DNA of 64,000 nucleotides from Pagrus major (lineage: Eukaryota > Chordata > Actinopteri > Spariformes > Sparidae). Numbering within the stretch: the first letter of the stretch is position 1; each line of letters opens with the position of its first letter. Positions 1 through 29,345 of this stretch are shown here, piece by piece. The translations under genes were made by a program, and so were the position numbers. Location: assembly GCF_040436345.1 (NCBI RefSeq), contig NC_133227.1:23868671-23932670 (forward strand). The letters run 5' to 3'. The notes beneath the pieces are model-generated. The model saw only the letters and a list, made by a program, of their open reading frames with translations. It made no database searches and had not been told where the DNA came from.

Positions 1-2148
1 CTCCTAGGTATGACAATTATAGCTTTAGGTTACAGTCACCAGCTTGGATTATTTCAACCTAGTTCTTGAGACATCATGTTTTGTCCGTAACTGTTGCCTG
101 ATAGACAGCTCTAAATACTACAATAGATAGAATACCCACGAGCCTTATGATTCAGAGTGACAGCAACTTCAAAAAAGCTTAATAGTTGCTGAATTTACCA
201 TCAAGTGTATTAAGTATCATGGACTCCACCCACTGTTAGCAGCACATGTAACATGTCTTTTACTATGAGTGGATGAATCTAGAAATGTAGCTTGAGAGTC
301 ACACTTAAAAGGTTAAATTTACCGGCATCAGGAGGTGAAGTTGCAGCAATCAACTGAACAACCCTCGTCTCAACCCAACCCAACCCTACGATGGCCAATT
401 AAAATGCAAAAATCCCTCTAGAGTCGTTCAGTTTGTCTGTTGTGGGCTACTGTAGGAAACATGGTGAACTGTGGAGGAGCCAAGGAAGCCAAAGAAGTGT
501 GCATGAGGTACGTATCCCTAGTCAATGTATTACCTGCAGTATTTCAGCTCTCCGCCTGTGTGGAGACGCAGCAGGACATTGTACTGCTGTAAACTGAACC
601 AGCAGCAAGACGTATTTTAGCCACCTAAAATAAGTCCCACCTAAAAAATATATATATCCATTTCAGTGTAGGCTATGTTTTGAACATTTTTGCCACCAGA
701 CAGCTTTTTCCCAAGGCACTACATTCCGCTTGTGCGTTGGAATATGAACTGTATGGTTGAGGGAATGCCGTGCCAAAGGGAAAGGCTGTTTGACGCCAAC
801 GAAAGCACTAAAAATGTTCAAAACATAGTGTACACTTAGACAGAAATATGTTTTTTTAGGTGGGACTTATTTTAGGTGGTTAAAATACGTCTTGCTGTTG
901 GGTCGGGTTTACAGCGCCGCTTCTCCACACAGGTGGAGAGCTGACGGTCATCGACTCTATACACCGACTAGGGATGAGTACCTCATGCAACCCCCACATC
1001 CAAACACCCGGACTATCCCTTTAAGGCCTCTTTGTGTTGACTAATGAAGTACACTGCACATTAATTGCATATTGACTGATGAACAGCTAAATAAACGTTG
1101 CTTTGGTAAGAGGACTTCCAGTCAATTAACTACAAAAGAATAGTTGGCTCAAGCTAAACTTCTGGCTGAGATTGCTGCTCAGCTACCAATCAAATAGAAG
1201 CGATACTCCCTGCCCCGCCTATTCTTGGACACCATTGGCGATGGATCCATCAATCAATACACAGGCCACCTCGCAGTCGGAAGGCGATGCTGGCCTCACT
1301 AAAGCAGCAGCCTGAATGTCAGCCTGCTTAAAACAAAACGCAAAGCTAACTTCACATCTCACACTTGAATGTAGCTTTGTTCCACGTCCAACAGCCTCAC
1401 CTGGCAGAGCATGAGCTAGTCGCTTTACACGGACTGATTAAAAGTAACGTCGCCCTTTAAATTCGGCTTTCATCCAACACGATATGAAGAATCGAGTCAA
1501 ATCTTAAGTTTTTTCTGCGGGCTTTAACTGGTTTGCCAGGCTGAAAGGGGGCTTCTCCGACCAAAACACTTGGTGGGGGCGGTACGTTAGCATTAACTGT
1601 AGCACAATTTTCGGATATATGTCCCCCCCTCGAGCTGCTGCTCGTTGGATAAGACACTGCAGAGCTGAACGAGGCGAAAGTTATGTTTGTCAGGGTGTGG
1701 ACGTCTGCTGCACTGTTACATATCTGAATGGGGTTTGGCGTGACGCGTGTCGGGGCTGAAGAAAGGCTAGCCCAGCCACTTAGCATTTCAGATAGCGAGT
1801 GTTAGCTAACTATCGCTAGCTGGGGCAGGAGGGGGGGGGGGGACTAGCTTAGCCCCACCGCCTAACGTAAGCTAAATCTTAACCAGACACTAGCACACGC
1901 GACAGAGCACGCGTTTCTTCAAGCGAAACGCGCTTTCTCTTTGAGCTAAAATCGGCTCGTTTAAACGTTTTTTTTTTTCCACTGATTCATTCTGCTGAAG
2001 AAATCTCCGCCATTTTGTCTCTCACCCAACAAATCCATGTGAACTGCTTTACCTGCGTCTCCAAGCCCCCTGCGCAGGGAGACAGAGGGGGAAGAGGGGC
2101 CAGGCGTTCTGCAATGGCTGTTGCTTTTAGTTATTCGGGAGCCCTTAC
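1..2148 (-). other. ywhae: ywhae intron 1 (partial)
   Basis: This is non-coding sequence downstream, in gene sense, of ywhae coding exon 1; the intron continues beyond the left edge. It contains the palindromic element at 501-988. No second 14-3-3 exon was recognised on the minus strand. The open frames at about 1457-1786 have no recognisable domain and overlap GC-richer sequence near the promoter, so I read them as chance. Confidence 0.7.
501..988. repeat. 488-bp near-palindrome (fold-back element)
   Basis: The two halves are inverted copies of each other from the ends (gcatgagg at 501-508, cctcatgc at 981-988) to the centre near 745. Matching blocks include the arm around 611-650 with that around 843-889, and the inner arm around 700-730 with that around 760-795. 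A few mismatches and small indels occur. The form fits a non-autonomous fold-back or MITE-type DNA element. I cannot name the family and saw no clear target-site duplication. Confidence 0.8.
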
Positions 2149-2212
2149 CGTCATATCTCTCCGCTTGCTCGGCGAGTTTCGCCTGGTATACTAGGTTTTC
2201 TCTTTCTGCCAT
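2149..2212 (-). CDS. ywhae: 14-3-3 epsilon, coding exon 1
   Basis: This is the first coding exon of a 14-3-3 protein, the phosphoserine/threonine-binding dimeric adaptor family of the cytosol. The ATG is at 2212. The exon encodes 21 residues that begin MAEREN and continue LVYQAKLAEQAERYD, the first helix of 14-3-3 epsilon; vertebrate epsilon usually begins MDDRED or MGDRED. The exon ends after GAC G at 2149, followed by GTAAGG, giving a phase-1 junction as in vertebrate YWHAE, where the next codon is Glu. All remaining exons lie off the left edge. Linkage to crk supports epsilon over other isoforms. The AERENL start differs from the commonest epsilon sequence, so this may be one of two teleost epsilon paralogues. 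Confidence 0.9.
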
Positions 2213-2420
2213 GGTGCTCGGATGGTGGGACTGTTCGTGGCGTCCCGGCGCAAAGGGAGGATTATCGGCTGCTCGGCGATTTTCTACTGGTGGATCAGCA
2301 ACAGCACTGTGCCGCTCCGCTTAACCGAAGACCGACCGGTAGCACTGGCGTAAAGATGGCGTCGCTGCTCCATCCGGGAAACCCACGCAGCAGTCTTCAT
2401 GTACGCCTACACCCTCGTGC
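2213..2420 (-). promoter_or_regulatory. ywhae: ywhae 5' UTR and putative promoter
   Basis: This GC- and CpG-richer stretch lies directly upstream of the ywhae ATG, in contrast to AT-rich DNA further right. It contains a YY1-like AAGATGGCG at 2353-2361 on the plus strand, a motif common near transcription starts of housekeeping genes. No TATA box was placed. The transcription start is not defined by sequence alone. Confidence 0.4.
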
Positions 2421-3429
2421 CATACATCCCGAAATAAACCTCCCTCTCTGAGATCACTCCGGCAAACTCAATTCAAAAATCCACAAATATAGTGTCGGGT
2501 TGTTTCTCCATACGTTTAACTTCGCAAATATTGGTTATTTTTGTTCTGTTGGGTCAAGTCATTAATTCGGCATACATATAAACCACAAATACTCATTTAT
2601 TTTTATGCTTTGAATAATTATTAGTCATTTATCTAACCAAAAGTGATACATAAATTAGTGAATTTATAATGAAATTCACCCTCTGCGAGCAAGCAATTTT
2701 GTGATAAATTGGCTTGTTGATCATACATGCCTGAATGGTAATTTCTTATAGTTTAGTTGAAGCCAAGGATATTTTTTATTTATAATGTAGTTTTTATTAT
2801 GGTACATTTCATAAAAATACTTTACTCCACTTTGAATTAAATCCACTACTAAAAATTAGTTAGGGACATTGGGATATGGGTGCATATCTGCATGTGCATA
2901 GATGTGCAATTAAGGTAAAATGTAATGTGTCATATCATTTTGAGGGACCAAAAATATTCACAAAACACAAAATAAAAAACACAGAATAAACTGTCAAGTG
3001 AAGCACTAAAATCTTAAATTTCGATGAGTATATAATTAATAAATGTAGATTACAAGTCTCAAATGTCTTGCAAGATTAGTTATAGTAACTAACACATTGT
3101 TAACATACGTAGTACTAGTGACTGTGGTGCAATAAAGCGTAGCAACGTTATAGAGGTGTAGAGTATACAATACAATGGGAATGCAGAAGAATTCAACCAC
3201 AAGGGACATACAGTACCTTCATTTAACCCGAGAACACAAATAACTGGTACTCAGTGGGTTTATTTATTTTTCTTTTCTGGACTTATTACACCACAAATCT
3301 GTTCTGAGGGTTGGTGAGACAAAATGTTCTGTATTAGATGTGAACAGGCAGAAAATCTTGACTTAAAAAGCTGGTGTCACTTAAAGTAATGTAAGAATAA
3401 GCCACCTGTGAAATTCATACTCCAAGCAA
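2421..3429. other. intergenic, AT-rich, no gene seen
   Basis: AT-rich DNA between the ywhae promoter and the interspersed repeat at about 3430. No coding exon, RNA gene or strong repeat was recognised. Confidence 0.5.
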
Positions 3430-3720
3430 ATAGGGGGCAGCATATAACCAGAGTAACCGCTAACTGCTGCTAACTGTAGCTGCCATCAGCTAGTTAGGTC
3501 AGTTGGCCGTGCAGCTAGCATTCCTATTCGTTCCGTCTGCCTGAGCTTTACTATCGGACTATCGCCTCTTGATGTACAAAGTGGTATCACAAGACAAGAT
3601 GGGCCACGGCTAGCTGGTTAGCATGCTAACTTAAGAAGATGTCTTTAACACAACCTCAACATTGTTGTTTCTCCTCATTCTGAACATTTTAAACTGAAGT
3701 TCTTACATATTGCACCTTTA
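3430..3720. mobile_element. teleost interspersed repeat
   Basis: A short interspersed repeat with text I associate with many fish genomes: a GCTAA/GCTAG-rich body and an end reading catattgcacctttaa at 3705-3719. Probably a non-autonomous element. Family and exact limits are uncertain. Confidence 0.5.
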
Positions 3721-6700
3721 AGATCACATGTAGGAGTTGAGTGAAAAGCTGGATCAGACAATTCAACATCAACAACAAACACTGACTTTAATTAAATGGA
3801 ATAACTTCACACCATATGGAGACAGTAATGTAAAACCCAAACAGACAATCTGGTACATATTTTATTGACTAGGTATATGTACACATTACATGCTATGGAA
3901 AATAAAAAAAAGGAATTTTTAACTTCAAATAATATATTTTTATAAGACTTTGACATATTGTACTCTTTAAAAAAAATCCTATTTCACTCGTTCCGGTCTT
4001 TTTCAAAGTCAAAGCAAAAATATATGATCACTGTGAAAAAACAAAAGGAAGTTAAAAATGATTTGGCATGAAGAGACTCAATGCGTTTTCTCTCGAGCTG
4101 TAGAGGAGATAAGGTGCACATTGTAGGATCAACAATGGTATCTGAAAACACAACATTTTAAAAGTATTCATTGGTCTTTAACTTCCTGCAGTGGGACAGC
4201 TGAGTTCAAATAATGTCATGGAATTATGAAATTATCCCTCAAAGGCAAAGGCAAGACAATTAGTGGGAGTTATGGGAGCAATACCCAATGAACTCTTTGC
4301 ATAAAGGCATTACAACAAATATAAAAATAGGATTAAAAAACTTTATAAATTAAGTGGTACCACTACAGAAAGGACAGACCAGTCAGTTATTGTTAATTGG
4401 TCACCTATACCCTCATAATAAACAATGCAGTTACAATTAGCTGACTTTTATGAGAACATTTACCACTAAATGTACTTTCTGGGCTCAAATATTTCATTTT
4501 AACAAAGAAACATAAAATATGGGGGCTTCGAACTATTGCATGTGTTTATTAACATATACAGGGCTGTATATGACCCACGAGTGTGGCTCAAAATTCCCAA
4601 TAAACATATTAAAGTAATAAAAATATGGCATTAATGTGGCATACAAAAAATAATTTCCTTAATTTGAGTATCAATAACAAAAAAATGGAGGGACATTTTT
4701 TTTTTACAATTTTATAAAAACATTGTGAACTCAAGACTACATTTCAGGATATCAGTCAGAGGCCAGATGAATAAAAACTTAGTGTAGGTTAGAGACAAAC
4801 TTTGTGTATTCATATTAATGCAGAAATATGCATTTGCACTCTCTTCCATCTGGTTTATAAATCAAATTGTACACAGATTTCCACTCTTTCAGTCAGCTTT
4901 AAGAGGACACAAATTCACCCGTGACTGTTTGCAAATCGACACCTCTGTTGGCTCCAATTGTCTGAACACATTGTATTGAAAAGAACAGCAAAACAGCACA
5001 ATTTCACCAGATATCAGTTGCATTTGTCCTCCAACAACATACAGCTGGGATAACTTTAAGCACATGGAGGACACTGAAGGAATTCAAACTAATAAATGTG
5101 CCCATGAATGCATCTATAATATAGATTAAAAAGAGGTGTTTAGGCCTTCATAGGAAACCATGCCGATGCTATTTCGATGTATGTGTGAGATTTACAACTT
5201 CTCATCATACAGTCTTTATAGTAAATATAAAAAAACACTGTGGGAAGTGAGGTCTGAATATTTGTCCATAGGCATTTTTTTTACACATCTGACCAAAGGG
5301 CATGGTTGAGCTTGTTATTATAAGCCACAGGGCTGCCAAGCGGGCGACAGCAGCTCGACTCTGTGGAGAGATTTCCAGCCATTTTTATGGCGACAAAACC
5401 ATGTGTTTTTTTAAGTTGACCTGTGGCCCATTTCCAGCTGCTGGCTACCGTAGGCCAAAACCATGATGTTTTCTTAACCATATCCAAGTGGTTTTTGTGC
5501 CTAAACCTAAGCAGACCACAAGCACAGCGCTGTGACGAGAGAGAACTAGGAAACTGAACCCAAAGAAACGTAAAGAAACGTTCACTTTAAACTTATCTGT
5601 AGTTTTGCAGAAATATACCTAGCTAACATTTATTCTGGCAATTGGGCTGCATTTAGGTCTTTTTTGGCACCAGCTCCTCATCCGGCATGCTGCTAGCTAT
5701 TACTCGCATTGCTTTGTCTACAATAAGTCACACAAGAAAGAGCCATGTGAATCAATTTGTCAAATCAGTACATCCATCTGGTTGGCTACAACCCTCTATT
5801 GGCCTGTTCCAAACACCGTGGATCTGATACTTAACGAGGTTATGTGAAGTTGGGAAACAGAAGAAAGAGAATATTAAATCCCACTATCCCTATAATTCAC
5901 CTCGAAAGTAGACTGAGGGCGCCTTCAAGATAGATCATGATCTGAAAATAGTCATATTCCAAATAGTTTGGAAACCATTTGGCTGCGTGTTGTTCATTTT
6001 AAAATATCAAAAACAATACTGACTGACTGATCCAGATTTGGGGCCAATAAATACCAATAACACGTCTCATCTTTTTCAATACCAGACATGAGGTAGAGAG
6101 GATTTATCCTCCCAGCTGACTGACTTCTATGTGTAGCTGAGGTTGGCCACTCACAATGTTCCTACTGTAGTTTAACATTGGCACCAGACAAGAGGAATCA
6201 ATTGCATTTATGCATCATTGGAAAGTTTATACACAAAAAGTATAACCCGATCTTAGCTTGATGTAATACACAAGTATAAGACTATGACCACAGGATGATT
6301 TGTTGTCATGTTACTTCCATTTGCAAGTCACCTAATTATGTTACACTGAGTAACAATGGGGATAATGTTAAGTAGAAAAGCCTAAAGTGGTGAGGAAAAG
6401 GCATTCTGATCCAGGATGTTAGAAAATGCCATTAAGATAAGGAGAGCAAAATTCATAGAATAGAAAAAGACCATTTTATGGTTTACTTTCATAATGACAT
6501 AATGCTCAGTGGGCCTGTGTGTGTTTGCAAAAGCTTTATGTGTAATAATAACATGTGTATTTAATGAGGAAACAGCAAATGAGAAACAATAAACCTTATG
6601 AAGTGACATAATGTCTGTTTTACGACTTGTACATAAAATGCAGTGGTATTAGTGTTTCAGGGCGGATTTTATCTGAAAAGCTTCTCAGAATGACGATGCA

Positions 6701-8902
6701 ATAAAAAGCCTGCTGGAAGACAAAAATAAAATCCGTCAACCTTTCTCCTCTCATCTTCTAAAACTGCCTCAGGGGATCGCTTTTTCCTCCTTGAAAGGAT
6801 GCTTATTTTGTTCTGTCACACGGCTGCATTCGGAGTCATCCACGTTGGCGCTGAATAGTGTTTCAAAAGAGGAACATAAAATAATAGATGCACAGTCTCC
6901 GGTAACAAAAAGTCAAAGAAAATCAAATATAACGAAGGAAGAATGTTTACAGTATTTAGCATGTAAGGTGTGTGTGTATATATATATAGTCAATTCTATC
7001 ATAATATTTTCCACTTTTAGTACAAAAAAAGAGGACTTGGTTTGTAGTGTGGGATGTAATAAGTTGGTGAAGTCGTCTTGGCGAGGAGGAGCGTCGTCCT
7101 TCTCCACCAGACAGGAAAAGTCTTTGCTCGTTTCGCTCCGAGGTTCACAGTCTAGCACTACAAAAACTCACTGATTCATGATTCTGTGAGAGAGTGTTTT
7201 GTCTCCTGTGTGCAATCGATTCTTTCTCCCTTCTGTGTATGAATGAAATGTAGTGGGTGGGGATACACAGACACCACAGGAAGGGAAAGAGTAGGTCGAC
7301 TCTGCTGTGGATGTGTGGTGCAGACTTCAATACTGGGCTGGAGGTGTGTATACTAGGGCTCGACTGATATCGGTTACTGGCGCCTCATACTGCCCATTCT
7401 GGATCGAAACTGTCTCAAACTGACAATTGTCCTTCCTTTTCCTTTTTTGCCGTTTATTCAATTCAAAACTAATTAAATTCTTTCAGGGACAGGAGCTTCA
7501 CTGCCTCGACTGGTTTTTGATCCCGGAAGCCACCCTAACATCTAACACAAGTTCACTTTCACGCCTGTAGTTTGGTTATTTCAGTCTAGACTAAAGAAAA
7601 ACAATTAAAGATTGTTGCTTCTTGGTGCTGGTCCATTTCCTGTTCAAACTGACTTGTTAAAACAGGTAACAAAAAGCAACATTAAGGGATATGGACTGAG
7701 AGTTCGCTCAATGATTGGACAGATTTATTGATTTTGGTCATCCTGCATCATCTGGATGCATCTCTGCACTTCACCCTATTTGGTGGCACAAAGAGCTCAT
7801 GAAGACATAAATCGTTGTAAGAATTATTTAGTCAAGACTGCACCTGGACCACATGTTAGAAACAATGCTGAATAGGCAGAACCGGGATGAAAAAAAAGGT
7901 GTTTTGCAGGGGGATATTTCTTTCTTGGTCTCTACATTTGTTACGTTTTTTAATGAAGAAATGCTAAAATACATTGAAGACTCGAGCACAACACACCTCT
8001 GATTTAACTCCTTTTGAAGCAGATCGCCGTGCTTACTTGCTGATGTGCACACGTTACCATGGTTACTGGATTTTCTTGCGGAATAATGCACATCACACAC
8101 TGCAGGAGACCATCTTGACAGATCCCAGTCAACAGGTGGATTTAGTAGTAAATAAATGTAGGTTAGCGTTTGAATTCATGATAAAATCATAACTACCATC
8201 ACAAATTCCTGGGGTTGGTCTGCTTTGACAAACAAACAAACAAACAAACCGCATCACAGTTTGCTTGGAAAAGACTGAAATCCTATTTTTCAAGCAGTCT
8301 CTTGGAAGAGTTCGATGAACAGCTTTCACATTGACCAAAATCAACCAAGCCAAACATGTGAATGCGCCAGAGTTTGTTTGAACAAAACCGTTTGGGTGTG
8401 AAAGCCTCGCAAAAACAGTGTCTCATTTCTACACCTGTTAATGAATGACAAGAAGTAAATAAAGCTGATTCAGAGTTGTTGTCATGCTCGTTCATGAGTC
8501 AGGTAGGCTAACTGTTTACCCCTGCTTCATTTTAATAAATATTAAACCGATAAATGCTGCCATCTATCTGAATACAAGAAATATTTCATTTTGTTTTGGA
8601 ACATTTTCATGAGGCTGTAGTCGAGGAGGAAGCCAACAGTGTGCAATGCTAACTTTAAAGAAGGCTCATGTAGGTGAACCGATATCAGTCTGACCTTAGT
8701 GTAAACTTTTCAAAATGACATTAGGTAAGATCACCCAAAAAGTCTTGCATTGGCAGGGTCAAGAGTCCCTGACCGGTTGAGCTCATAGGTTCATATACTG
8801 TGTGCTTGTATCAATCTTTTTCTTTCTGAGCATGACAAAATGGCCGAAGGAGAAGGGATGTGCTGGACACTGTCGAGGTGATGATGGGAGTGCGTTTGTT
8901 TC
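3721..8902 (-). other. crk: crk 3' flank, probably partly 3' UTR
   Basis: A 5.2-kb AT-rich stretch downstream of the crk stop codon with no recognised coding exon. Vertebrate crk has a long 3' UTR, so the part nearest 8902 is probably transcribed. Several TTTATT words (AATAAA on the minus strand) occur, for example near 7729 and 3860, and I cannot choose between them. A fragment resembling a teleost DNA element (ctagggctcgactgatatcg) lies near 7353. Confidence 0.4.
8228..8249. repeat. (AAAC)n microsatellite
   Basis: About five copies of a caaa/aaac tetranucleotide, in the putative crk 3' UTR. Confidence 0.8.
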
Positions 8903-15240
<6,338 letters not shown>

Positions 15241-17219
15241 CTTAAAAAATGTGTAGATACGAGGTAACGACTCCTCTACCTCCCTTAAACTGCAGCATTA
15301 CACAAAGTGCCTTCCATTGTTTATTTAGTATAAGTATTTAGTAGTATTCACACTTTTATTTACCTGTAGAAAATCTTTCATTTCTGAGGAATTACTTAGA
15401 ACAATGCGGTAGCAAAAGGCAACAACGTGAGTTTCTCTCATTTATTTACTAAGCCGTAAACGCACCATAATTAAACTTTTCTGCAGACTTTGGCTCTTAA
15501 CCAGATTTTAAACTGCTAACAAACACGCATTTATTAAGTATAAGGCAAAGGTTTTATTTGGCAATTATAATTAAACTTTTAATTATCAATTTGTTATCTC
15601 AAATTGTCAAATGAATATAAAATTCCAGGGTGATAGTACAAATGTCTGCTCCTGAAAGTCCCTCCTAAAATGCATTGTAGGTCAATGTCCTTTTGCACTG
15701 GGCTACATTTGGGCTACCAGTAGATGGCAATGTACACTCCATTTAATGAACCTATTTCTGGCACATTTTGCATGAAAATCCTAATTTTTCTAAAAGTGTG
15801 AAGAAAAAAGCTACATAAAAGAAATCCATCCACCAAACCTAGATTTTCATAATTTGTTCCCAAACTGCGTCATCAGTGAGGATCCTCTGAATAACTGTGA
15901 GAACTTAGCTGTTCGGTTATGGGTTGACTCATGGATGATAAATGGCCTGGTTTCCCACGCCACCCCCCTTTGTCTTCATTAGAATCACATCATTGCATAA
16001 ACATGTCGCCACCTCTTATTTTGCAATACTCACTCGATGAGAGAGAAGTTTCCAGCAGAGTGAGAATTAGGCTACATGTTTGTTTGGGGAGTAACTGTAG
16101 ATGATGTAAAACATGAAAGTTCACTTTGCTTTGTCCAACGAGCAGTCCAGACCTCAACATTATTAAAAAAAATTCAAATAATTCAAAGGAAAGGAAAAAA
16201 ATTAAATGAAAAATGATTATAAATCAACAATTAAATAATTCCCTGTCAATAAACTATTTGATGAATCATTTCAGATGTACTGGTACTTACTGTTGGTAGC
16301 TTAATTTATAACAAAACATAGTTTATAAGATCTTCATATGTCAAGTCACATCTTACTCACTAGTCACTAATAACTTAAGCTGTCAAAAAGTACAGCACTT
16401 CAGTAAAGGTAACCCCTAAACCAAACTTAGAGTTACATTTCACATTTGATACAAAAAAATCTTAACTAAATCTTAACTAAAGGTCCAATTTCTGTGCCCT
16501 TATACTGATTCACATGTGATTTTTGTGATTAAAATCAAATTGTTTAAAAGTGTAAGTCATATATAGCCTGCAGTCTAGACGACCGTCATATCAACTAGCA
16601 CCAGTCTGACTGACTGACCTCAATGTGTCTCCTGGTAATCGCATGTTGTGCCACTGAAAGACTGACACTCCTGCATGCACACAATTAGTTGGATTATTCA
16701 CAGAATTACACTAACACTTCACCTCATGACCATAATCGACTTTGCAGCAATTTACCACAATTAACAAAACTAGGAAAATACTATAAAATCGCTTTATTTT
16801 GCCATATTTCAAGACTCAACTTGGGCAGGACTCCAGTTTATTGTTACTGGAACATTTCTACACTGATTCATATTCATAAATCTTTGGTTTGTAACATTGC
16901 ACCTGCTCCCAAACACAGCAGCTATCACAACCTAATACTTCTTTAACTGAGAGGTAATCTTCCCTTCTTAGATTACAGCATAATTAGTGAATTGAGAGCT
17001 ACATAAAAACCTTAGAGCCACACACATCACAAAACATGTCATAAGAAAATGCATTTTTTTAAGAATCAGTGTCAGCTGTGAATTCTCAAGGAAAACTGTT
17101 GAATACACACACACTGTGTAAAACTGATTTTGGACTCCACATTAGTCGGCTCGTTCAAAGTGTTCATGGCACACTGTGGTTAATAACATCTAGGCTGTGT
17201 AATCTACTCTGATACAGAG
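15241..17219. other. crk-smtnl2 intergenic region
   Basis: 2 kb, AT-rich, between the crk promoter and the smtnl2 stop codon. The right part is probably smtnl2 3' UTR. A CTCF-like word (accagtagatggcaatgt) lies near 15716. No gene seen. Confidence 0.5.
16793..16798 (-). terminator. smtnl2: candidate smtnl2 poly(A) signal
   Basis: TTTATT on the plus strand reads AATAAA on the minus strand, about 420 nt downstream of the smtnl2 stop. This is an inference from position; other AT-rich words nearby could serve. Confidence 0.3.
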
Positions 17220-27468
<10,249 letters not shown>

Positions 27469-29345
27469 GGCTTCTTTCTCGACTCTCACCACCCCAGAAG
27501 AAGTTAAATGAGTAACGGGGGTGGTCGGTTCAGAGCTCAGGAACCAAACCTTCAAATCTCTTCTTGTCCTTTTTCAGTTCGTTCTCCGATTCTCGTCCTG
27601 AGTTCTTCACCAAACGGTTTATCTACAAATTCCTTCCTTCTGAAAAACTTTCAATGTCATCTGACACGTTCCATGCCACCTTTTCACCAAAGTCGAAGAC
27701 GCGAAAGGGTTTTAAAGGTTGATCAGGGTCGCAGGGGGGATTCCTCTCATCAGTGTCCCATCAAGATCCATGGAGGACTTCTCTCAATGTGCGTCTTCTC
27801 TTACTCTCCCCTCTCATCTGGTCAAAGTAAGAGCGGTTGTTATTTATAAGTCATGGAAAAACTCATGCACAATGTTATCTTGGGAAAAGAGGCATGGACA
27901 GATCAGGTTCTCAGCTCATGCGGGACTTGAGGAATGATCAAACTAACCTTTCGAGGGGCTCCAGTTGAGGTAGGCAGACGATTTTGTTCCGTCTTCCTTC
28001 GACTATTTGTTTCCTAGATGTCCACCCCTGCTGCCCCCAGCTCAGCGTGTTGTCTGAGCTATCTGTGGTCTCCTGAGCCGGGGGAGCAACAGGTTTGCTT
28101 CTGTATTTTGGGACATAAAGGGGGCGGAGAGAGGGGTCCAACAGGCAGGAGGGGCCAACATTATTCAAATGTTTTTGTGTCTCTTTGCTGCTTGTAAAAC
28201 GGTGGTACCAGACGGTGTGACGGCAGGTTCCCAAGGGTCGATTTTCAAGATGGTGAATGCTTCAGTCTAAGTGAAGACCAACTTCACTCTGAAAGGGATT
28301 TAAACACGAGGAAGCAACAAGGCAGAAAGGTTTTATGCATTCGAAAAAAGTTACTCACGTCAATATTTTTTTTATTTTAATACTTTTTATTTTTCACATT
28401 ACCTGAAAGTGTAAAGTAGGTAGTACGTGTCGTATGTCATCATATATTCAAGTGTTTATTTTTTGTTTGCCAGAGTCAAATTTAATAAATAACAAACAAA
28501 AACTAATAAATAGATAAAGATGTAAAGACCCTTAGATCTTGGGTTAGATTAGATTTTTTGCTAAACCTCAAATTCAAAAGACTTACCACTTTGGCAACAC
28601 CTCATATTTAAACAGGCAATAGAGAAGTTTCTCTGACTGGTGATCGAGTCAGGCTGATTACCTGCACTATTTCTGTCTGCTTTCACGTCTCCATTATGGA
28701 TTAAAAGAATGAATAAACTCACTTTCTGTCCTTTATTGTGTGCAGTTGTTCCTCTGAGGAAAAGAAAAATGAGCCACTTGTTGTCGCCAACAATAATGCT
28801 GCTTGGAAACATTAGGAAACTGATGAACATGCAGGTAATTAGGTAACGAGACGTCATTTTATCTTTAAGTTGCAGAGAGTTGAGTTCTCTCCACCCAAAT
28901 ACCTGAAAATAGGTATTTTCTCAAATAGAAGCCCTCATTGCTTTTTGGTCTCTCTCAGATACAATACAAAATGGATTCATACATAAACCAATAACATACA
29001 GCAGCCTGCTGAAAGAAGAAGACCTGAAAGAAGCTCTGTGTTGTGCTGGAAGCTGGTTGTTAGTCACATCCTTTGGACTGTCGCAGAAAATCCAACCCGA
29101 GTCCTTCACAAAGAAATCCAGAGTCCAGCAACTGAGACAAATCGTCCACAGGCTTGTATAGACGACGAGAGAGAGACGGGGAAGGTCTCATTTCACCTGA
29201 CGTTACAGTCTGCTCACATATGAACAAAAACACAATTAATATACGTAAGTTGCAAAAAATTGTTACATAGAGCCCCTTTAAACTTCAAGAAATAGAGAGA
29301 TTTTGAAAGTTTTTTAAAGTTAACTGGAGTCCCACTGATGGATTC
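27469..29345. other. upstream of smtnl2, no recognised gene
   Basis: Presumed smtnl2 promoter side. Open minus-strand frames at 27938-28234 and 28561-28857 match no family I know. No TATA box or CpG island is obvious. Confidence 0.4.

Noticed and set aside
27469..27555. N-terminal extension of smtnl2 exon 1
   Set aside because: The frame is open to 27555 but the first codon there is TTG. The ATG at 27468 has a strong context and gives the same N-terminal spacing as human SMTNL2.
28561..28857. Minus-strand frame starting MTSRYLITCMF with a signal-peptide-like start
   Set aside because: AT-rich sequence gives hydrophobic codons by chance. No downstream exon, domain or neighbouring signal supports it.
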